The notes under the pieces are model-generated. The model made no database searches, was not told the DNA's origin, and saw nothing but the letters and a program-made list of their open reading frames with translations. 64,000 nucleotides of DNA, taken from the NCBI GenBank assembly GCA_009809945.1, contig WTPW01000320.1:221444-285443 (forward strand). Direction: 5' to 3'. A program made the position numbers and the translations under genes. Source of the DNA: Gigaspora margarita (Eukaryota; Glomeromycota; Glomeromycetes; Diversisporales; Gigasporaceae). Of this stretch, positions 12,170 to 24,185 are shown one piece after another. How positions within the stretch are numbered: position 1 is the stretch's first letter; every line of letters starts with the position of its first letter.

Positions 12170-12420
12170 TTCTCCAACCAAAAATGTGAATATTGCTACT
12201 TCTACAATTATCTGTATGCTGACTGCTCCAACAATGAATGCTATCACTGCTGTCGCTATGGACATCTTGCTGCTTATTGCCCTAGGCAGGCCCCTAAACA
12301 AAATATTTGCAAAACCTGTTCCCAACCAGACCATTTATATAAGGACTGCCCAGAAAACCAATGCTATCAATGTGGACAATATGGCCATATTGGAGCTATC
12401 TGTCCTCAAATAACACAGAA
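12170..12420 (+). pseudogene. Gypsy 1 array of CCHC zinc knuckles
   Basis: At least three, probably four, close-spaced CX2CX4HX4C-type units can be read, for example CYHCCRYGHLAAYC and CYQCGQYGHIGAIC. Such knuckles bind nucleic acid in gag proteins. Here they lie downstream of the protease and upstream of the reverse transcriptase, not at the end of gag. Confidence 0.85.
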
Positions 12421-12836
12421 ACTAGAGAACCAGAGATTTGAATGTGGTTGTAATCTCCAGGAAGTAAAAGCTCAATGCCTCCCTCATTTTACACCTCTAT
12501 GCACTCACCACTGTTGCAAATGTAAAGTACTCAAGAAGCCTGAAGAGATTAGACCATTGAACCAAACCATGGTGTGTAAAGGATATTGGATTGACTTCCA
12601 TCATGCTTTAGATCTTGATAACCCCTGAAGTATTGAATTCTTCACCAATGGTGAAGGCAAAGGAACATTAACTGAATGCAAACTCTGCAAAGAACAAGGA
12701 ATTAGATCCAAGATGATTAAACTCAATTCTAGTCAAGAGGATGTTCGATTTTGTGACCTTGAACACCTCTATACCTACAAGGCTGCCCAGGATATTGAAT
12801 ATAACCCCAACTACAACCTATGGACCTGAGTACACC

Positions 12837-13015
12837 AGGGCCTGAAATATACATAGATAGGTCAGGTATGAGTTTGCTTATTTTTGAAGTTTTTTATATA
12901 GATCTTTTCTATTTATAGTAATTTTTTTGCTTATTTTTAAAGTTTTTTCTGCAGACTTTCCTTTTTTAGTAACCCAATAACTAACCTGACCTATCTATAT
13001 ATATTTTGGGGTTCT
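12837..13015. mobile_element. hAT-like MITE, AGGACCCC family copy 1, 179 bp
   Basis: Starts AGGGCCTGAAATATACATAG and ends with the inverse of AGAACCCCAAAATATATATA. Flanked by AGTACACC (12829-12836) and AGTACGCC (13016-13023), an 8-bp duplication with one mismatch. Inserted in Gypsy 1 between the knuckle array and the reverse transcriptase, so it is younger than that element. Confidence 0.9.
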
Positions 13016-13919
13016 AGTACGCCATTAACAGAATCTTTCAAGAATGCCAAACACAGCTATGACCTCAACCAAAGTCAAATTTTCTATTTAGCCCAGATCC
13101 AGATTGGTGAAAGCAATGAAGACCTTGCCCATGCTCTTGAACCTCACTATGATAACTATTCTAACCAAGATTATACTTATGATGAAGTAAATATCATTAT
13201 GAGAGCCACCTATATAGAATTAACAGAGACAGAAAAGCAAACATTACAAAGAATTCTTGCTAAATCCTTTGACATGAGTCATCCTGACTTTGATAAAAGA
13301 AAAGCTATGGAAAACTTATGAAGAAACTTTGCAGAAACTGCAGGCCTTTGTGAATCCTGTACTATGGTCAAAACAAATGATAAACTCTGACAATATGAAA
13401 ATTTGTGCAAGGAATGCTATAAAGAAACTCAACCTCCTCCAGATCCAGAAACAGAAATCCTTTCTCCTCTTACCCCCTCCATCCCTAAAGCACCTAAACC
13501 AAATAAATCTACTATACTCTCTGTAATTGCTCCTATCAAAACTGCCTCGCCTGTTCTAGAATCAGCTAAACTGATTCAACTTTTGCAAGAACAAATTCGA
13601 CAACAAGCTCAAATTATTACTCTTCTTCAAGAACAAGCCAAAACATTTGAACACTAGAAACAGACTATCTAAACTCTACAGAACCGAGTTCATTTTTTTG
13701 AAAACTTTCATCATCGATTAAGGGACTTGTATACCAAGTCTACTGCTCCTATACCTGAGTCTAGCAACCAGAGTACTCAAAATTTTTGAGTTATCCTAAG
13801 TATAATCAAAAACTACTCGAAGATATAGACAATAATAGACCCAGAAACATTTGAGAAAAATATATGACTCAGAAAATTAACCCAAAAGTAGGGCCCCTCA
13901 CTACTAGCCAAGGAACCCA

Positions 13920-15400
13920 ATTTCAATAGTTGCTTCTTGAATTTGCAGATCTTTTTGCAAAAGATATGACCCAACTAGGTAGAACTGACCTAGTCGTGCA
14001 TCAGATATTTATTGATGATGGACCACCTATTAGCTCACGACCCTATATGGTACCCCTTACCGAGCAAATATTTATAAATGAAGAAGTACAACAAATGTTA
14101 GAAAATAAATTAATTAGAGAGTCCTCTAGTCCTTGGGCTTCTCCTGCTGTACATGTAAACAAGAAAAAAAGAAAGAAAAGATTCCGTGTAGATTTCTAGA
14201 AGCTTAACAATATTACCAAGAAAGATCAATATCCCTTATCCGAATTGACAAAATGCTTGATTCTCTCACTAGAGCTATTTATTTTTCCACTTTAGATCTT
14301 ATAAGTGGATATTGGCAAGTAAAAGTACACCCAGAAGATAGAGAGAAAACTGCTTTTATAACCAGATACGGGATCTATGAATTTAATGTTATGCCTTTTG
14401 GATTGTGTAATGCCCCTGCCACCTTTCAATGCCTTATGAACTAGGTTTATAAAGGTATAGCCTACAAGTATGTTGTGGTATACTTGAATGATACCAATGT
14501 CTTCTCTCACACATTTGATAATCATATTAAATACCTATAAGTAGAGTTCCTCAAATTCAAATCAAATCAAATATTGGGTCAATTTGAATTTGATCAAATC
14601 AAATTGACCCTGATTTGAATTTGATTTGATTCAAATATTTGGATTTGAATTTGATTTGAATTTGTTTTTTAATAGTAATTTTCAAATCAAATCAAATATT
14701 TGTCAAATCAAATCAAATATTTGTCAAATCAAATCAAATTTGTCGAATTTGAATTTGATCAAATCAAATATAGTCAAATTTGAATTTGAATTTGATCAAA
14801 TATTTGATTCAAATATTTGAAGTTCAAATCAAATTGCGGAACCCTACCTATGAGAAGTCTTTACCAGAATTTGAAAAGCTAGATTAAAATTGAATATTGA
14901 AAAGTGTAATTTTTGGATGAAACAATTACCTTTTCTAGGATATATTATTGAAGAAAAAGGAATCTTCCCAGACCCAGACAAGATAACTGCTGTATAAAAT
15001 ATCCAACCTCCCCAAAATGTAACCCAACTACGATCCTTTTTAGGTCTTGCTAGATATTATAGACGATTCATCAAACATTTCTCTTCTATTGCTCATCCTC
15101 TTACCTAGTTACTGCATAAGGACAATGCTTATGAATAGAATATGAAATATCAAAAGGCTTTTAATGAATTAAAGCATCGATTAACTACAGCTCCTATTTT
15201 TGTCTACTTGGACTATAGAAAAGAGTTTATTCTTGCTACAGATGCATCCTATGAAGGATTTGGAGCCACTTTAAGCCAACTCTCAGATGATAAAAAGGAA
15301 CACCTAATTACCTATGCTAGCAAAAGTTTGGAAAAGGAAGAAGTAAATTATGAAGCTACTGAACAAAAATGCGCTGCCATTGTATAGCCTATCAAACATT
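13920..15400 (+). pseudogene. Gypsy 1 reverse transcriptase and RNase H
   Basis: Classic Ty3/Gypsy motifs in order: LIRESSSPWASPAVHVNKK (finger), [13 protein letters not shown] (motif A region), [16 protein letters not shown] (motif B), the motif C region near 14475, [12 protein letters not shown] (thumb/connection) and ILATDASYEGFGATL (RNase H). A later MITE (14542-14846) splits it. Fossil, broken. Confidence 0.93.
14542..14846. mobile_element. hAT-like MITE, TAGRGTTCC family copy 1, 305 bp
   Basis: Ends are TAGAGTTCC and, inverted at the right, TAGGGTTCCGCAATTTGATT. The 8-bp flanks are CCTATAAG (14534-14541) and CCTATGAG (14847-14854). The whole interior is built of short alternating blocks such as AAATCAAATCAAAT and ATTTGAATTTGA, so either strand can fold. 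Second copy at 27609-27931. Confidence 0.88.
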
Positions 15401-15619
15401 TTCATAAATACTTTGGTACAAGTCATTTCACACTAGTTACAAACCACTCTGCTCTTAAATGGTCAAAATCATCCCAATCTAAAGGATGACTAGGCCATTG
15501 GATGATGAAACTCCAACCCTACTACTTTACTATTATACACAACCTAGAAGAATCCATTCAAATGTCAATGCTCTTTCTAGATTACCGACTCAGACACATC
15601 CTTATACTAGAGACCCTAC

Positions 15620-16905
15620 ATGAATTTAGATCAATACCAAAACCTATTAGAATATTTAGAATCAGATAATCTCTCTCCTGACTTAACGGATAATGAACAA
15701 AGGACAATTCTTAACCAATCTAGACAATATGAAGTGAAAAATAAATTATTATACAAAAAGAATAGAAAAGATCCTGACAAACCAATTAGAGTTATCAGAT
15801 GGACTGAAGTTGAACTGATTTTGTACATGATGCATAGTTATCCTACTGCTGAACATTTAGGAACAGATGCTATGTATTATAAGATATCTAAATGATATTA
15901 TTGGGACCAAATATATAGAGATGTGCAGAACTATGTTCGCTCCTGTGAAATATGTCAAAAATGAGAAAAAAGTAAAAGAAAGGAACCCTCCACCCTATCC
16001 AAGATGGAAGAGCTTTTGATCGTGTAGGAATAGATTTAGTTGGACCTCTCCCTATAACTTCTTGAAATAATCGCTATATTATTGTTGCTACCGATTACCT
16101 TACTCACTGGCCAGAAGCCAAAGCTGTACCAGATGCAGATGCAGAAACCTTAGCAAAGTTTATCTTCAAAGAAATTGTTTGTAGATATAGAGTACCTAAG
16201 ATGATACTCTCAGATAATGGAAAGAATTTTGCTAGTGAAATTGTAAGATATTATGTGAAAAGTTCTTGACAAAACATATATTTTCTTCACTCTACCACCC
16301 ACAAACCAATGGAATGGTTAAAAGATTAAACAGAACCCTTTGTAACTCTCTTGCAAAAGTTACAAAAAAGGATACAGAATGGGATACTCACATACCTGCT
16401 GTACTATTTGCATATAGGACCAAACGACATGCAACTACTGGATATACCCCTTTTCATTTGGTTTATGGTCGACAAGCTATTCTACCAATTGAAACTGTTA
16501 TTCCTATAGACCTAGCTGATCCAGATGATGAAGTCTCTTTAGAAGATAGTATTCTCCAACGAGCATTTGAATTAATTGAAAAATTACCCTATCACTATAG
16601 CAATGCCAGAGAAAATACAATTAAGTTTCAAAAGAAACAGAAAGTTAGATTTGATTCTAAGGTGCAGAAAGAAGAATTTGAAATTGGTGATAAAGTTTGG
16701 GTACAAAGAAAAGACATTGAAGCCTCTCGATCTGCAAAATTTGAAGAGAAAAGAATAGAACCATTTATTGTTAAGGAAAAATTAAATAATAGCGCCTATA
16801 AACTGTGTACAATAGATGGAAAAACATTAAAGCAGTACTACAATAGTGATCATCTTGTTAAGTACTACGAGAAACAAGATTGGCAACCTATAATTGTCAT
16901 TTGAA
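15620..16905 (+). pseudogene. Gypsy 1 integrase
   Basis: The N-terminal zinc-binding part is visible (HSYPTAEHLG near 15835, CEICQK near 15940). The catalytic core follows (GIDLVGPLPITS, YIIVATDYLTHWPEAK, MILSDNGKNFASE), then HPQTNGMVKRLNRTL and TGYTPFHLVYGRQAILPIE. The C-terminal tail has KVWVQRKDIEASRS. Fossil, broken. Confidence 0.93.
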
Positions 16906-17381
16906 TTTCTAGGGAGAAATTCTTAAAACGGATAGAAACATAGCCTACACAGCCTCAACCCCTTAATTTACTGTATACAACAAACAATTTTTTTTCTTTG
17001 AATCTAAGTTACCCCATTTTTGTTAAAAATTAGAAACAGAAATAATATAAGAATCAGATTTTGACTTCGTGGAATGGTTACCACTAAGTAATGTCAGTCA
17101 ATATTGCACTGTTTTAGCTTAAAGTTTGACTGTATACCCATCAGAAGATTTTGCATCTTTTCTACTAAGCTTATTTTAGAGCAAAAATGCACAGAAACCC
17201 GCAAATCAACCTGATGGCATTTTTGATCTGCAAGGCAATTTCTGGTAATGTGATCAATGTTGCGATTTTTGAGTCACATGAGTAATGCCGCAAAACAATT
17301 AAACAAGCCCTATTCTTTAATCTGACATGTATAACAATAATTTTTTTTATTAGAGTAACCACCTTTGTCCTAACATTAAAA

Positions 17382-17900
17382 TTGCTAAAAACATTTCTCC
17401 TTTTCCTTCCTCTCTTAATAACAAAAAAAAAAACTTTAATTCCAAAAATAGAAACTTTGGCCCTGCAACCTCAAACCCTAGTTATTCTTGCTGAATTAGT
17501 GAAATATTGGAACCAAGACCCTGTATCTCAGAACAATAGTCTTATTATTACTACCAACCAGGTAGCCATAACAGATGGAAAAGAAATTATACTTTCACTA
17601 CAGTTCCCTTTAGAAAATGAAGAACAGATTCAGAATAATGTTATCAATAATGACGAAACTAAAATTATTCCAGAAAATTTAGAGTTAGAACTAGATGGTA
17701 ATCTAACCAATACAGACACAGAAAATACTAATAAAGAATTATTTTTCTTGCTTGTTCTTATAGAACTAGAAGATACTAATTCTCGAGATCCTGTACCCAA
17801 TGCTGTAAATAAGTTAGTTATTGTCTTAACCAAAACTGAAGAAAGAGTCTTTCTTAGAAGAAACCCACTAAGTGAAACCTCTTCAGTGGACAAGCTTTGA
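17382..17900 (+). pseudogene. Unrecognised reading frame downstream of the Gypsy 1 integrase
   Basis: About 170 residues, rich in Leu, Asn and Glu, with repeated acidic stretches (NNDETKIIPENLELELDGN). It lies between the integrase and the 3' LTR and is followed by more protein-like sequence to about 18235 that contains several Cys residues. I do not recognise it. It could be an accessory protein of this Gypsy lineage or captured sequence. Treated as part of the fossil. Confidence 0.4.
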
Positions 17901-18235
17901 GAAATAATTACTCGACTCAGAATAGAAAGCTAAGGAAAACAAAGAGAACCTCAAGTTAGAATTCTGGAAGCCTGTTATTATCTTGAACAATTAAAAATCA
18001 ATGGTAATACCCAGAAAGAAAGACAAAGGATATAGGACACATTAAAAGAAAGTTTGGAACCTCAATGTGCTTCTCGCATATGGAAGTGTGCTACCCGAAT
18101 TTACCAAATCCTACAAGTGTGTAGACTGTCTTGTCTCTATTCCACTACTACGATTACCTATACTAACTTGGAAGAATTAAATAAAGAAAATTTTTCTCTG
18201 CTATTATATGAAGTTGGAATTTGCAGTGCTCATTC

Positions 18236-18251
18236 TTAAAGGGAACAGAAA
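18236..18251 (+). other. Polypurine tract of Gypsy 1
   Basis: AAAGGGAACAGAA lies directly before the 3' LTR, as expected for the plus-strand DNA primer. Confidence 0.8.
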
Positions 18252-18764
18252 TGTTATAGAATGAGTTTAATTATTATTTTACTATTATTTTTATTATTTG
18301 TATTATTATTTTATTATTAGTTTCTTAATATTATTTTCTAGTATTTACATATTATTATTATTATTATTGTATTAATATTACTTTAAAAGGCTTAGCTAGA
18401 AGTATGAACAAAATGGTACCATTTTTACCATTTCTACCATTTCTACTGTTTCTACTTCTAATGATCAAAGGGTATATAAACCCTAGTTTTCTGCCCTTCT
18501 GTACAATAGACTCAGATTCCCCTCTCCTCCCTCTAATGTTTAGGAATAGTTATCTATCTTGAATATTATATTATAAATAAATAAAAATATATCTTGGCCA
18601 AGTAAATACTCTCTTGCTCTTTAATAAATAAATATAACAAACTGCTCTAGTGAAGTAATATTCCACTTGCACACTGTTTCATATCTTCTCTTACCCCTTA
18701 CAAGATCCCTATCGCTGTGTGTTGTATTGCAAGTACTATATTGAAGGCAATAGTTGCTTGTAAT
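18252..18764 (+). repeat. 3' LTR of Gypsy 1
   Basis: Begins TGTTATAGAATGAG and ends TTGCTTGTAAT. At 513 bp it is the uninterrupted form of the 5' LTR and shows the empty site of the 8293-8540 MITE. Confidence 0.95.
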
Positions 18765-20580
18765 ACTATGATCCAATTTTTACATTTATTCATCAAAAAT
18801 ACCAAAACTATCTACTCAAAATTGCAGCACAATTCCCTCTTGATATAATTACCAATACTACTACTTCTAGTACTTTAATTCCACTATTAGCTTATATAGA
18901 TAATACAACGTAGCTTTGTGAAAGCTTTGAAACTATGCAAAATATTCTCAATGACACTTCTGAACTTTATAAAATTAACAATATAGAAGTTAAGCCTGCA
19001 AAATCTGATTTACTTCATATTTGACCTAAATCCCACAAATCACAAACAACTCCTTTTTTATTCAATAATTAACTCATTTCACCTAGGAATTCTAATGAAA
19101 TTATTAGATACTTAGGTATTTACTTTGATGAAAATGGTTCAACCAAACCAATATAAGATGCAATTGTTAACAAAATTGAAAACTTTATCTATCTAATAAA
19201 ATCCAAAAAACTTACACCCTTACAAATCCTATTACTTTTTAATCTTATACTTCAACCCTCTATTGAATACCTCCTACAAGTATGTATCATTTACAATAAT
19301 CTCCAAACCAAATTATCTTGTCTCTTTACTTTTTAAACCAAAAAAATGCTTTCTCTTGCCAAAAATACTAACTATATAGTTTTTACTAATCCTATAATAT
19401 TCAATTTACTAACCCTTAACAATTTATTCAAAAAACAAGTTTTGCTAATATTGAACGTATTTTTAACTCTAGTCCAACTCTTAAAAATATTGCTATTATC
19501 CATATTAAATCATGGCTCACCAAAGTATAGTCACTGAACCTTACCCAAAACTTACTTACTACTCATAGTCATAAAACTAAAAACTTTACATTTATCTTTC
19601 AACTCTCACAATTAGCCAAAAATAATATTATATTATCAAATCTTTCTCTTAATTCTTATCATCCAGATTTCTTTTCTAATATACTTCTAATTTATGATAT
19701 ACTTCCTTCAAATCCACAAACCTCTATAATTAATAGTTTGAAAAATAACCAGTTACTATTTATTGAACAAATTACAACTACAAACAATAAATATATTCTA
19801 CCATGAAATAATATTTATTTGCACACTAATAAACCTACTAAAGGTCGTCAACCTTTATAGTTCTCAAACATTCTCTATTTCAAACAAGATAACATAATTG
19901 TAACTACCTGGCCTCATCTTAGTCTACCTTTGATTAACTCTTTTATCAATACAACTCTTTTTTAATAACTTTTGATTCTTTTTCACTTATACAAATACAC
20001 TACATCTCTAACAATAATCTTTATCTATCACATCAAACTTCCCTATCAAAAACTACAACATATAAAATACTGTATCCTATCATAAATAAGCACCCTCTTT
20101 TTTGAAATTCAAACTCAACATTCTTGATAACTATCTTATCAAACTTAATAAAAATTTTTTTTATTTAAATTTTAAAGATTTATAAAATTTAAATAAAAAA
20201 ATTTTTATTAAGTTAAATAAGATAGTTATCAAGAATGTTGAGTTTGAAATTTCAAAAAAGGGGGTGCTTATTCATGATAGGATACAGTAAATTCTTCAGA
20301 TTCAGGCTACATACAACTTCTACCTAATATCTCTCCACCTTTAAATACCTTTTCTTCCTTTAATCTTCCCTACAATCAAATTAACAAATCTAGCAATCCA
20401 ATATATATTCAAATAGATTACAAAGAAATTCTCACTCTAATCTATATTTATAATCTTACTAATACTACAACTCCTTCTTCTCAATCCATACCACAAATTT
20501 ATATTCCTATACAAGAAATACAACTTATATACCATTTAATCAATAATATTACCTATCAACATCAACTCACTAATCTTCTA
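18765..20580 (+). pseudogene. LINE 1 reverse transcriptase, 3' part, and connection
   Basis: Directly after the right LTR the LINE frame resumes with YDPIFTFIHQKYQNYLLKI. Near 18890 it reads LAYIDNTT, the place of the catalytic FADD/YxDD motif C, with Asn replacing the second Asp, and a stop follows at 18911. Near 19105 IIRYLGIYFDENGS is the conserved thumb start. The rest to ~20580 is Asn/Leu/Ile-rich linker with several stops. A MITE at 20070-20287 interrupts it. The missing second Asp means this copy cannot polymerise. Confidence 0.85.
20070..20287. mobile_element. Tc1/mariner-type MITE, 218 bp
   Basis: Long stem with ends CTGTATCCTATCATAAATAA and, inverted, CTGTATCCTATCATGAATAA. TA flanks both ends (20068-20069 and 20288-20289). 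Removing it with one TA restores a LINE reading frame (TTYKINSSDSGYIQLLP). No coding capacity. Confidence 0.9.
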
Positions 20581-20589
20581 TCACATATT

Positions 20590-21030
20590 CAAAATCTTAT
20601 TTCACAAGAACTTCATTTCTATACTGATGCTTCAATACAAAATTTACAATCATCAGATATTAAATCTGGTATTTGTTGGATTTGTGAAAACAATACTTCT
20701 ATTAAATTTTATGCAGCTACTACCTCATATCCCAATACAACACATACTGAACTTAAGGCAATTATTTCTCTTCTTCTTGCAACTCCTAGTAATACCTATA
20801 TAAATATTCATTTAGATAACAATACTGCAATCAAAAACCTAAAACAAACACATTTCTCTAAACCTATACAAAACAAAAATTGGAATATTATATCTATTAT
20901 TAATCAAATCAAATCTATTAAAAACATTTCATTTACTCTACACAAAATCAAATCACTTACTAACTTTCTTTATAACCAAGCAGACTTACTTGCAAACCAT
21001 GGAATTAGCAAACCAATACTTAAAATTACA
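20590..21030 (+). pseudogene. LINE 1 RNase H domain
   Basis: ELHFYTDASIQ near 20615 carries the first Asp, HTELKAIISLLL near 20745 the Glu, HLDNNTAIKNL near 20812 the second Asp, and NQADLLANHG near 20975 the last Asp region of type I RNase H. It would degrade the RNA strand of the cDNA hybrid. The stretch is open over most of its length, but the element around it is decayed. Confidence 0.88.
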
Positions 21031-21309
21031 CATAATTTTTTAAATTCCCAACCTATTTTTTATAGAAAAATCATTTTATTTTCTTCAAAATATGAACTTT
21101 TATTAAAAATATATATACTATACAAGAACTATATTCCTGGTCTACTCTTAAAATATTTAAAAACATAACTGAAATTAATTGGATACTATGTTTTGATATC
21201 CTAAACACACTTGAACACAATTACTCTAAATATTCTTTTAGAATTAAAATTTTAACTAATAATCTTCCAACTATAGAAAATCTTCATATTCGCTATCCTT
21301 ATCTATATT

Positions 21310-21910
21310 CTATATCAAAATGTTCTCGCTGCCCAAATGCTGAAGATACTTTACACCTACTTCCTTGCCCAAACAATAACAATAATATTCAGCAATCTAT
21401 AATTTGTATAATTACTGATACACTTACTTCTCTCAAATTTACTACTGTATCTCCAACTACAATACTCAATATTCTCCTTTACTCTACACTCAATACATCT
21501 AGTCCACAATATAATCTTATTCTATACTATATTATTGGAATTTACTCCTTTAATATTTTTGAAAATATCAAATTACTTATTGCAAAACAAACTAAATTAT
21601 TCTTTACTACTTTGTCTAATAATTTTCTGAATTGGTTTTAAAATATTATTTGGTCCTCAAAAACATTTTTCAATATCAATGGAAACATGCTTGCAATATT
21701 ACCTCAAAAATGAAAAAAAGAAATATTTTTTTCCAAATATATCCTATACAACAACTACACCCTCATCAAATATATCTCATATAGATTTTTCTCCTTTTAT
21801 AGAAAAATGGTTTCTACAAGGTTTTTCTCTAACAAATTGTATACACTAATGCCACAGCATATACTTTAGGCTTCCTCCAACCTATTCTACTATTCAATTA
21901 ATCTGTAATA
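21310..21910 (+). pseudogene. LINE 1 C-terminal finger and tail
   Basis: CSRCPNAEDTLHLLPC at about 21321-21371 is a CX2CX7HX3C finger like those ending many fungal LINE ORF2 proteins. The following ~180 codons are Ile/Leu/Asn-rich and end among stops near 21640-21905. The 3' end of the element is probably close to 21950. Confidence 0.7.
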
Positions 21911-21950
21911 ATTAATTATAGCATTTATAGAAAATAGGAGGTATAATGTC

Positions 21951-22221
21951 AAATTTGGTGTCTGTTTCACAGTAACACAAATGCAGTTCTGAAATCTTTA
22001 AATGTAAACCTTTTGTTTTTACTTAAATAAAGTTTCAACTATGGCATTTTTATTTAAAAATAAAAAATAGTATTTTCATAATTATATGATATTGTTATAC
22101 CAAATTAGAAATAAATAAATACAACTAATTGTAATCATTTATTATCAAAATTATTTAGTTAAACTTACATATAATTACTATAACATAGATAAAAAATATG
22201 CTTTAATATATATTCATATAT
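21951..22221. other. AT-rich stretch, no gene seen
   Basis: Nothing recognisable beyond a possible LINE 3' untranslated end. No poly-A run or repeat pair stands out. Confidence 0.5.
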
Positions 22222-22875
22222 ATAGTCTGGTGCAAAAAGATTTGTACCTCAAATAGCTCTGATTCAAATATTTTTTGTACAAATTAATTTTGGATTTTTT
22301 TAATTTAATATAATCATTAGGTTATCAGATTAAAAAAATTAAATTTTTTTTAATAATTTTATTGATTCAATAAAAAAATTTATTAATAGTAGCTTTTTTT
22401 AATAATTTTTACTATATAATTTACTATAGTAATTTTTATAATTTTTATATATGCGTATATAGTAAAAAAAATCAAATCGTCTTGCTTAAAAGCTTAATTA
22501 CTTCACAACCAGTAATTCAATTTTGCTCAAATTTTAACCATATCTTTATCATATGCACATTAATGCACTTGCGTAGTATAAACTCATACAACTGCATATT
22601 GGTTGCGAAATTATTTAAAATATCTTTTTTTTTAAAAAAAAATATCTTTTTTTTTAAAAAAAAATATCTTTTTTTTTTGAATACAGCAAATTGTACATGC
22701 TTAATTACTAAAATAAAACAATGTTATATCAATAAAAATAATATAATAAGTTAGATTAAAACCTATTTTATTTGATATTAAAAATTTTTAATAATTAATC
22801 AAAAATATAAAAACTTTTACATAGAGTTGAAATTACAAAATTTTTTGAAGTACAAATCTTTCTGCACCAGACCAT
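22222..22875. mobile_element. MITE with TGGTGCA-type ends, ~654 bp
   Basis: The left end TAGTCTGGTGCAAAAAGATT continues TTGTACCTC. The right end is its inverse with few changes (GAAGTACAAATCTTTCTGCA, then CCAGACCATA). AT-rich flanks make a TA duplication likely but not provable. An internal tandem repeat of three ~25-bp AAATATCT plus T-run and A-run units lies at 22617-22680. Readable frames inside are short and not convincing. Confidence 0.7.
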
Positions 22876-23448
22876 AGATGTGTTAATAGAAATTAAGTTA
22901 AAATTTTTATATTTAATCTAACTATTTATGTTTTTATAGATAATATTATAATATTATAAAGCTAAAAAGGTACATATATTTTAATATATGTATAGTATAT
23001 GATATATTTTTAATTTTTTTTTTTTTAATAAGAATAAGTGAGAACATAAACAATAGGTTGAGAACATTGAACACACTTATAGCTATTATGCTGTTCTCTC
23101 ATGAGAACAATAAACCTTTTATGGAATGGCATAATAAAAATGGTACAGATATTATAGAAAGAGTGTGTATAATATCATGTCATATAAAATGCATGTTCAA
23201 ATAATATGTATATAAATATTATATACATGTTGGCTCATAATATGTATCAGCTTGTTTCATGGAGAGTGAAAGATTAGTAAATAATTTTTTTTTAAAAAAA
23301 GATGATAAAGCTTCCCTATCTCTTTTAACAAAAATAACTCTTAATAAAATTTTACTTATTACTTATGTAAATTTATAATTAATATATAGTTAATTTACAT
23401 CATTATTGTAATAGCATATGAATTTACATTTATTACTAATTTTTACAG
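22876..23448. other. AT-rich stretch, no gene seen
   Basis: No gene, RNA or repeat pair recognised. It precedes the left LTR of Gypsy 2. Confidence 0.55.
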
Positions 23449-24170
23449 TATTAACCTTTGAATACTTCTCAGAAGTTGAGGCTAACAGAGCAACTATCAA
23501 TAGAGAGTCACATGAGCACAGAGATACAAACTGTGTAGTAGTATATCAAAGTTGTTAGTATTTATACAAGCAAGAGAGTTTATATTTATAGTAATTTAGC
23601 ACTTTGAAAGAGTTGTGATATATTTATAAAATTGAAAATGTATAATATGTCTTTTATTAATAATAAAGTAGTGTAATGGCAAACATGCCTACAAAGTAGA
23701 GCGAATATCACAGGACCCCGAAATATATATAGATAGGTCAAATATTAGTTTGCTTATTTTTGGAGGTTTTATACAGATCTTTTCTATTTTTAGTAATTTT
23801 TGCTTATTTTTGAGATTTTTCTGCAGATCTTTCTATTTTCAGTAATTTCATTATCAACCTAATACTATTTATATATATTTTGGGTTCTAATATCACCCAT
23901 ATATATAAAAAACTATTTAATAATAAACACATACTGTACTTGTATCATAATCATTTATTCTATTACTTATGCCACTCTTACCTTATTAGTTTTTTATACC
24001 TTAACTGATACATAAGACATATCAGTTGTATGTGATACTTTCGTCATATGAGTCACATTCAGTACATGTAACACGTCTGGTACATCTTGCACATCTAGCA
24101 CAGCATCCCCATGATTTCTCTCGTGACATATTCATTATAATCAGCAGAAGTCCAGTATGCAAGAGTAACA
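23449..24170 (-). repeat. 3' LTR of Gypsy 2 (left copy)
   Basis: Matches the right LTR along its length, for example GTTAGTATTTATACAAGCAA and CATCTTGCACATCTAGC. On the minus strand it starts TGTTACTCTTGC. It holds an AGGACCCC-family MITE, so about 537 bp are its own. Confidence 0.92.
23712..23888. mobile_element. hAT-like MITE, AGGACCCC family copy 2, 177 bp
   Basis: Left end AGGACCCCGAAATATATATA and inverted right end AGAACCCAAAATATATATAA. Flanked by a perfect 8-bp duplication AATATCAC (23704-23711 and 23889-23896). The right LTR has the empty site GCGAATATCAACC. Confidence 0.95.
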
Positions 24171-24185
24171 ATCTTCCCTTCTTAA
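24171..24185 (-). other. Polypurine tract of Gypsy 2
   Basis: On the minus strand AAGAAGGGAAGAT lies directly before the 3' LTR. Confidence 0.75.

Larger units (their letters stand above)
7843..18764 (+). mobile_element. Gypsy-type LTR retrotransposon fossil 1
   Basis: Two LTRs (7843-8624 and 18252-18764) enclose a primer-binding-like site, gag, protease, CCHC knuckles, reverse transcriptase, RNase H, integrase and a polypurine tract, in Ty3/Gypsy order (integrase last). A 5-bp target duplication flanks it. Full length is 10.9 kb including three later MITEs (8293-8540, 12837-13015, 14542-14846), so about 10.2 kb of its own. It is broken, with roughly ten to twenty interruptions of its frames. 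By eye the LTRs differ by a few per cent outside the MITE, so it is moderately old but younger than Gypsy 2. It lies inside the LINE 1 reverse transcriptase. Confidence 0.95.
1500..21950 (+). mobile_element. LINE (non-LTR retrotransposon) 1, decayed, with three nested insertions
   Basis: Reading along the plus strand, the pieces follow LINE order: an ORF1-like region (~1554-4800), an AP-type endonuclease (~4840-6460), a reverse transcriptase (~7030-7842, resuming at 18765), RNase H (~20590-21030) and a cysteine/histidine finger (~21320). Removing a fold-back element (5000-5862), a Gypsy fossil (7843-18764) and a MITE (20070-20287) leaves about 8.4 kb. Reading frames are broken many times by stops and shifts. 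Both outer limits are estimates: I saw no clear target-site duplication and no long poly-A at the 3' end. It is an inactive copy. Confidence 0.85.

Noticed and set aside
14626-14820. 64-codon open frame
   Set aside because: It is produced by the AAATCAAAT block repeat of a MITE and has no codon-use signal.
22482-22754. 90-codon frame in the 22.2-22.9 kb MITE
   Set aside because: It runs through a tandem T-run/A-run repeat and shows no transposase motif.
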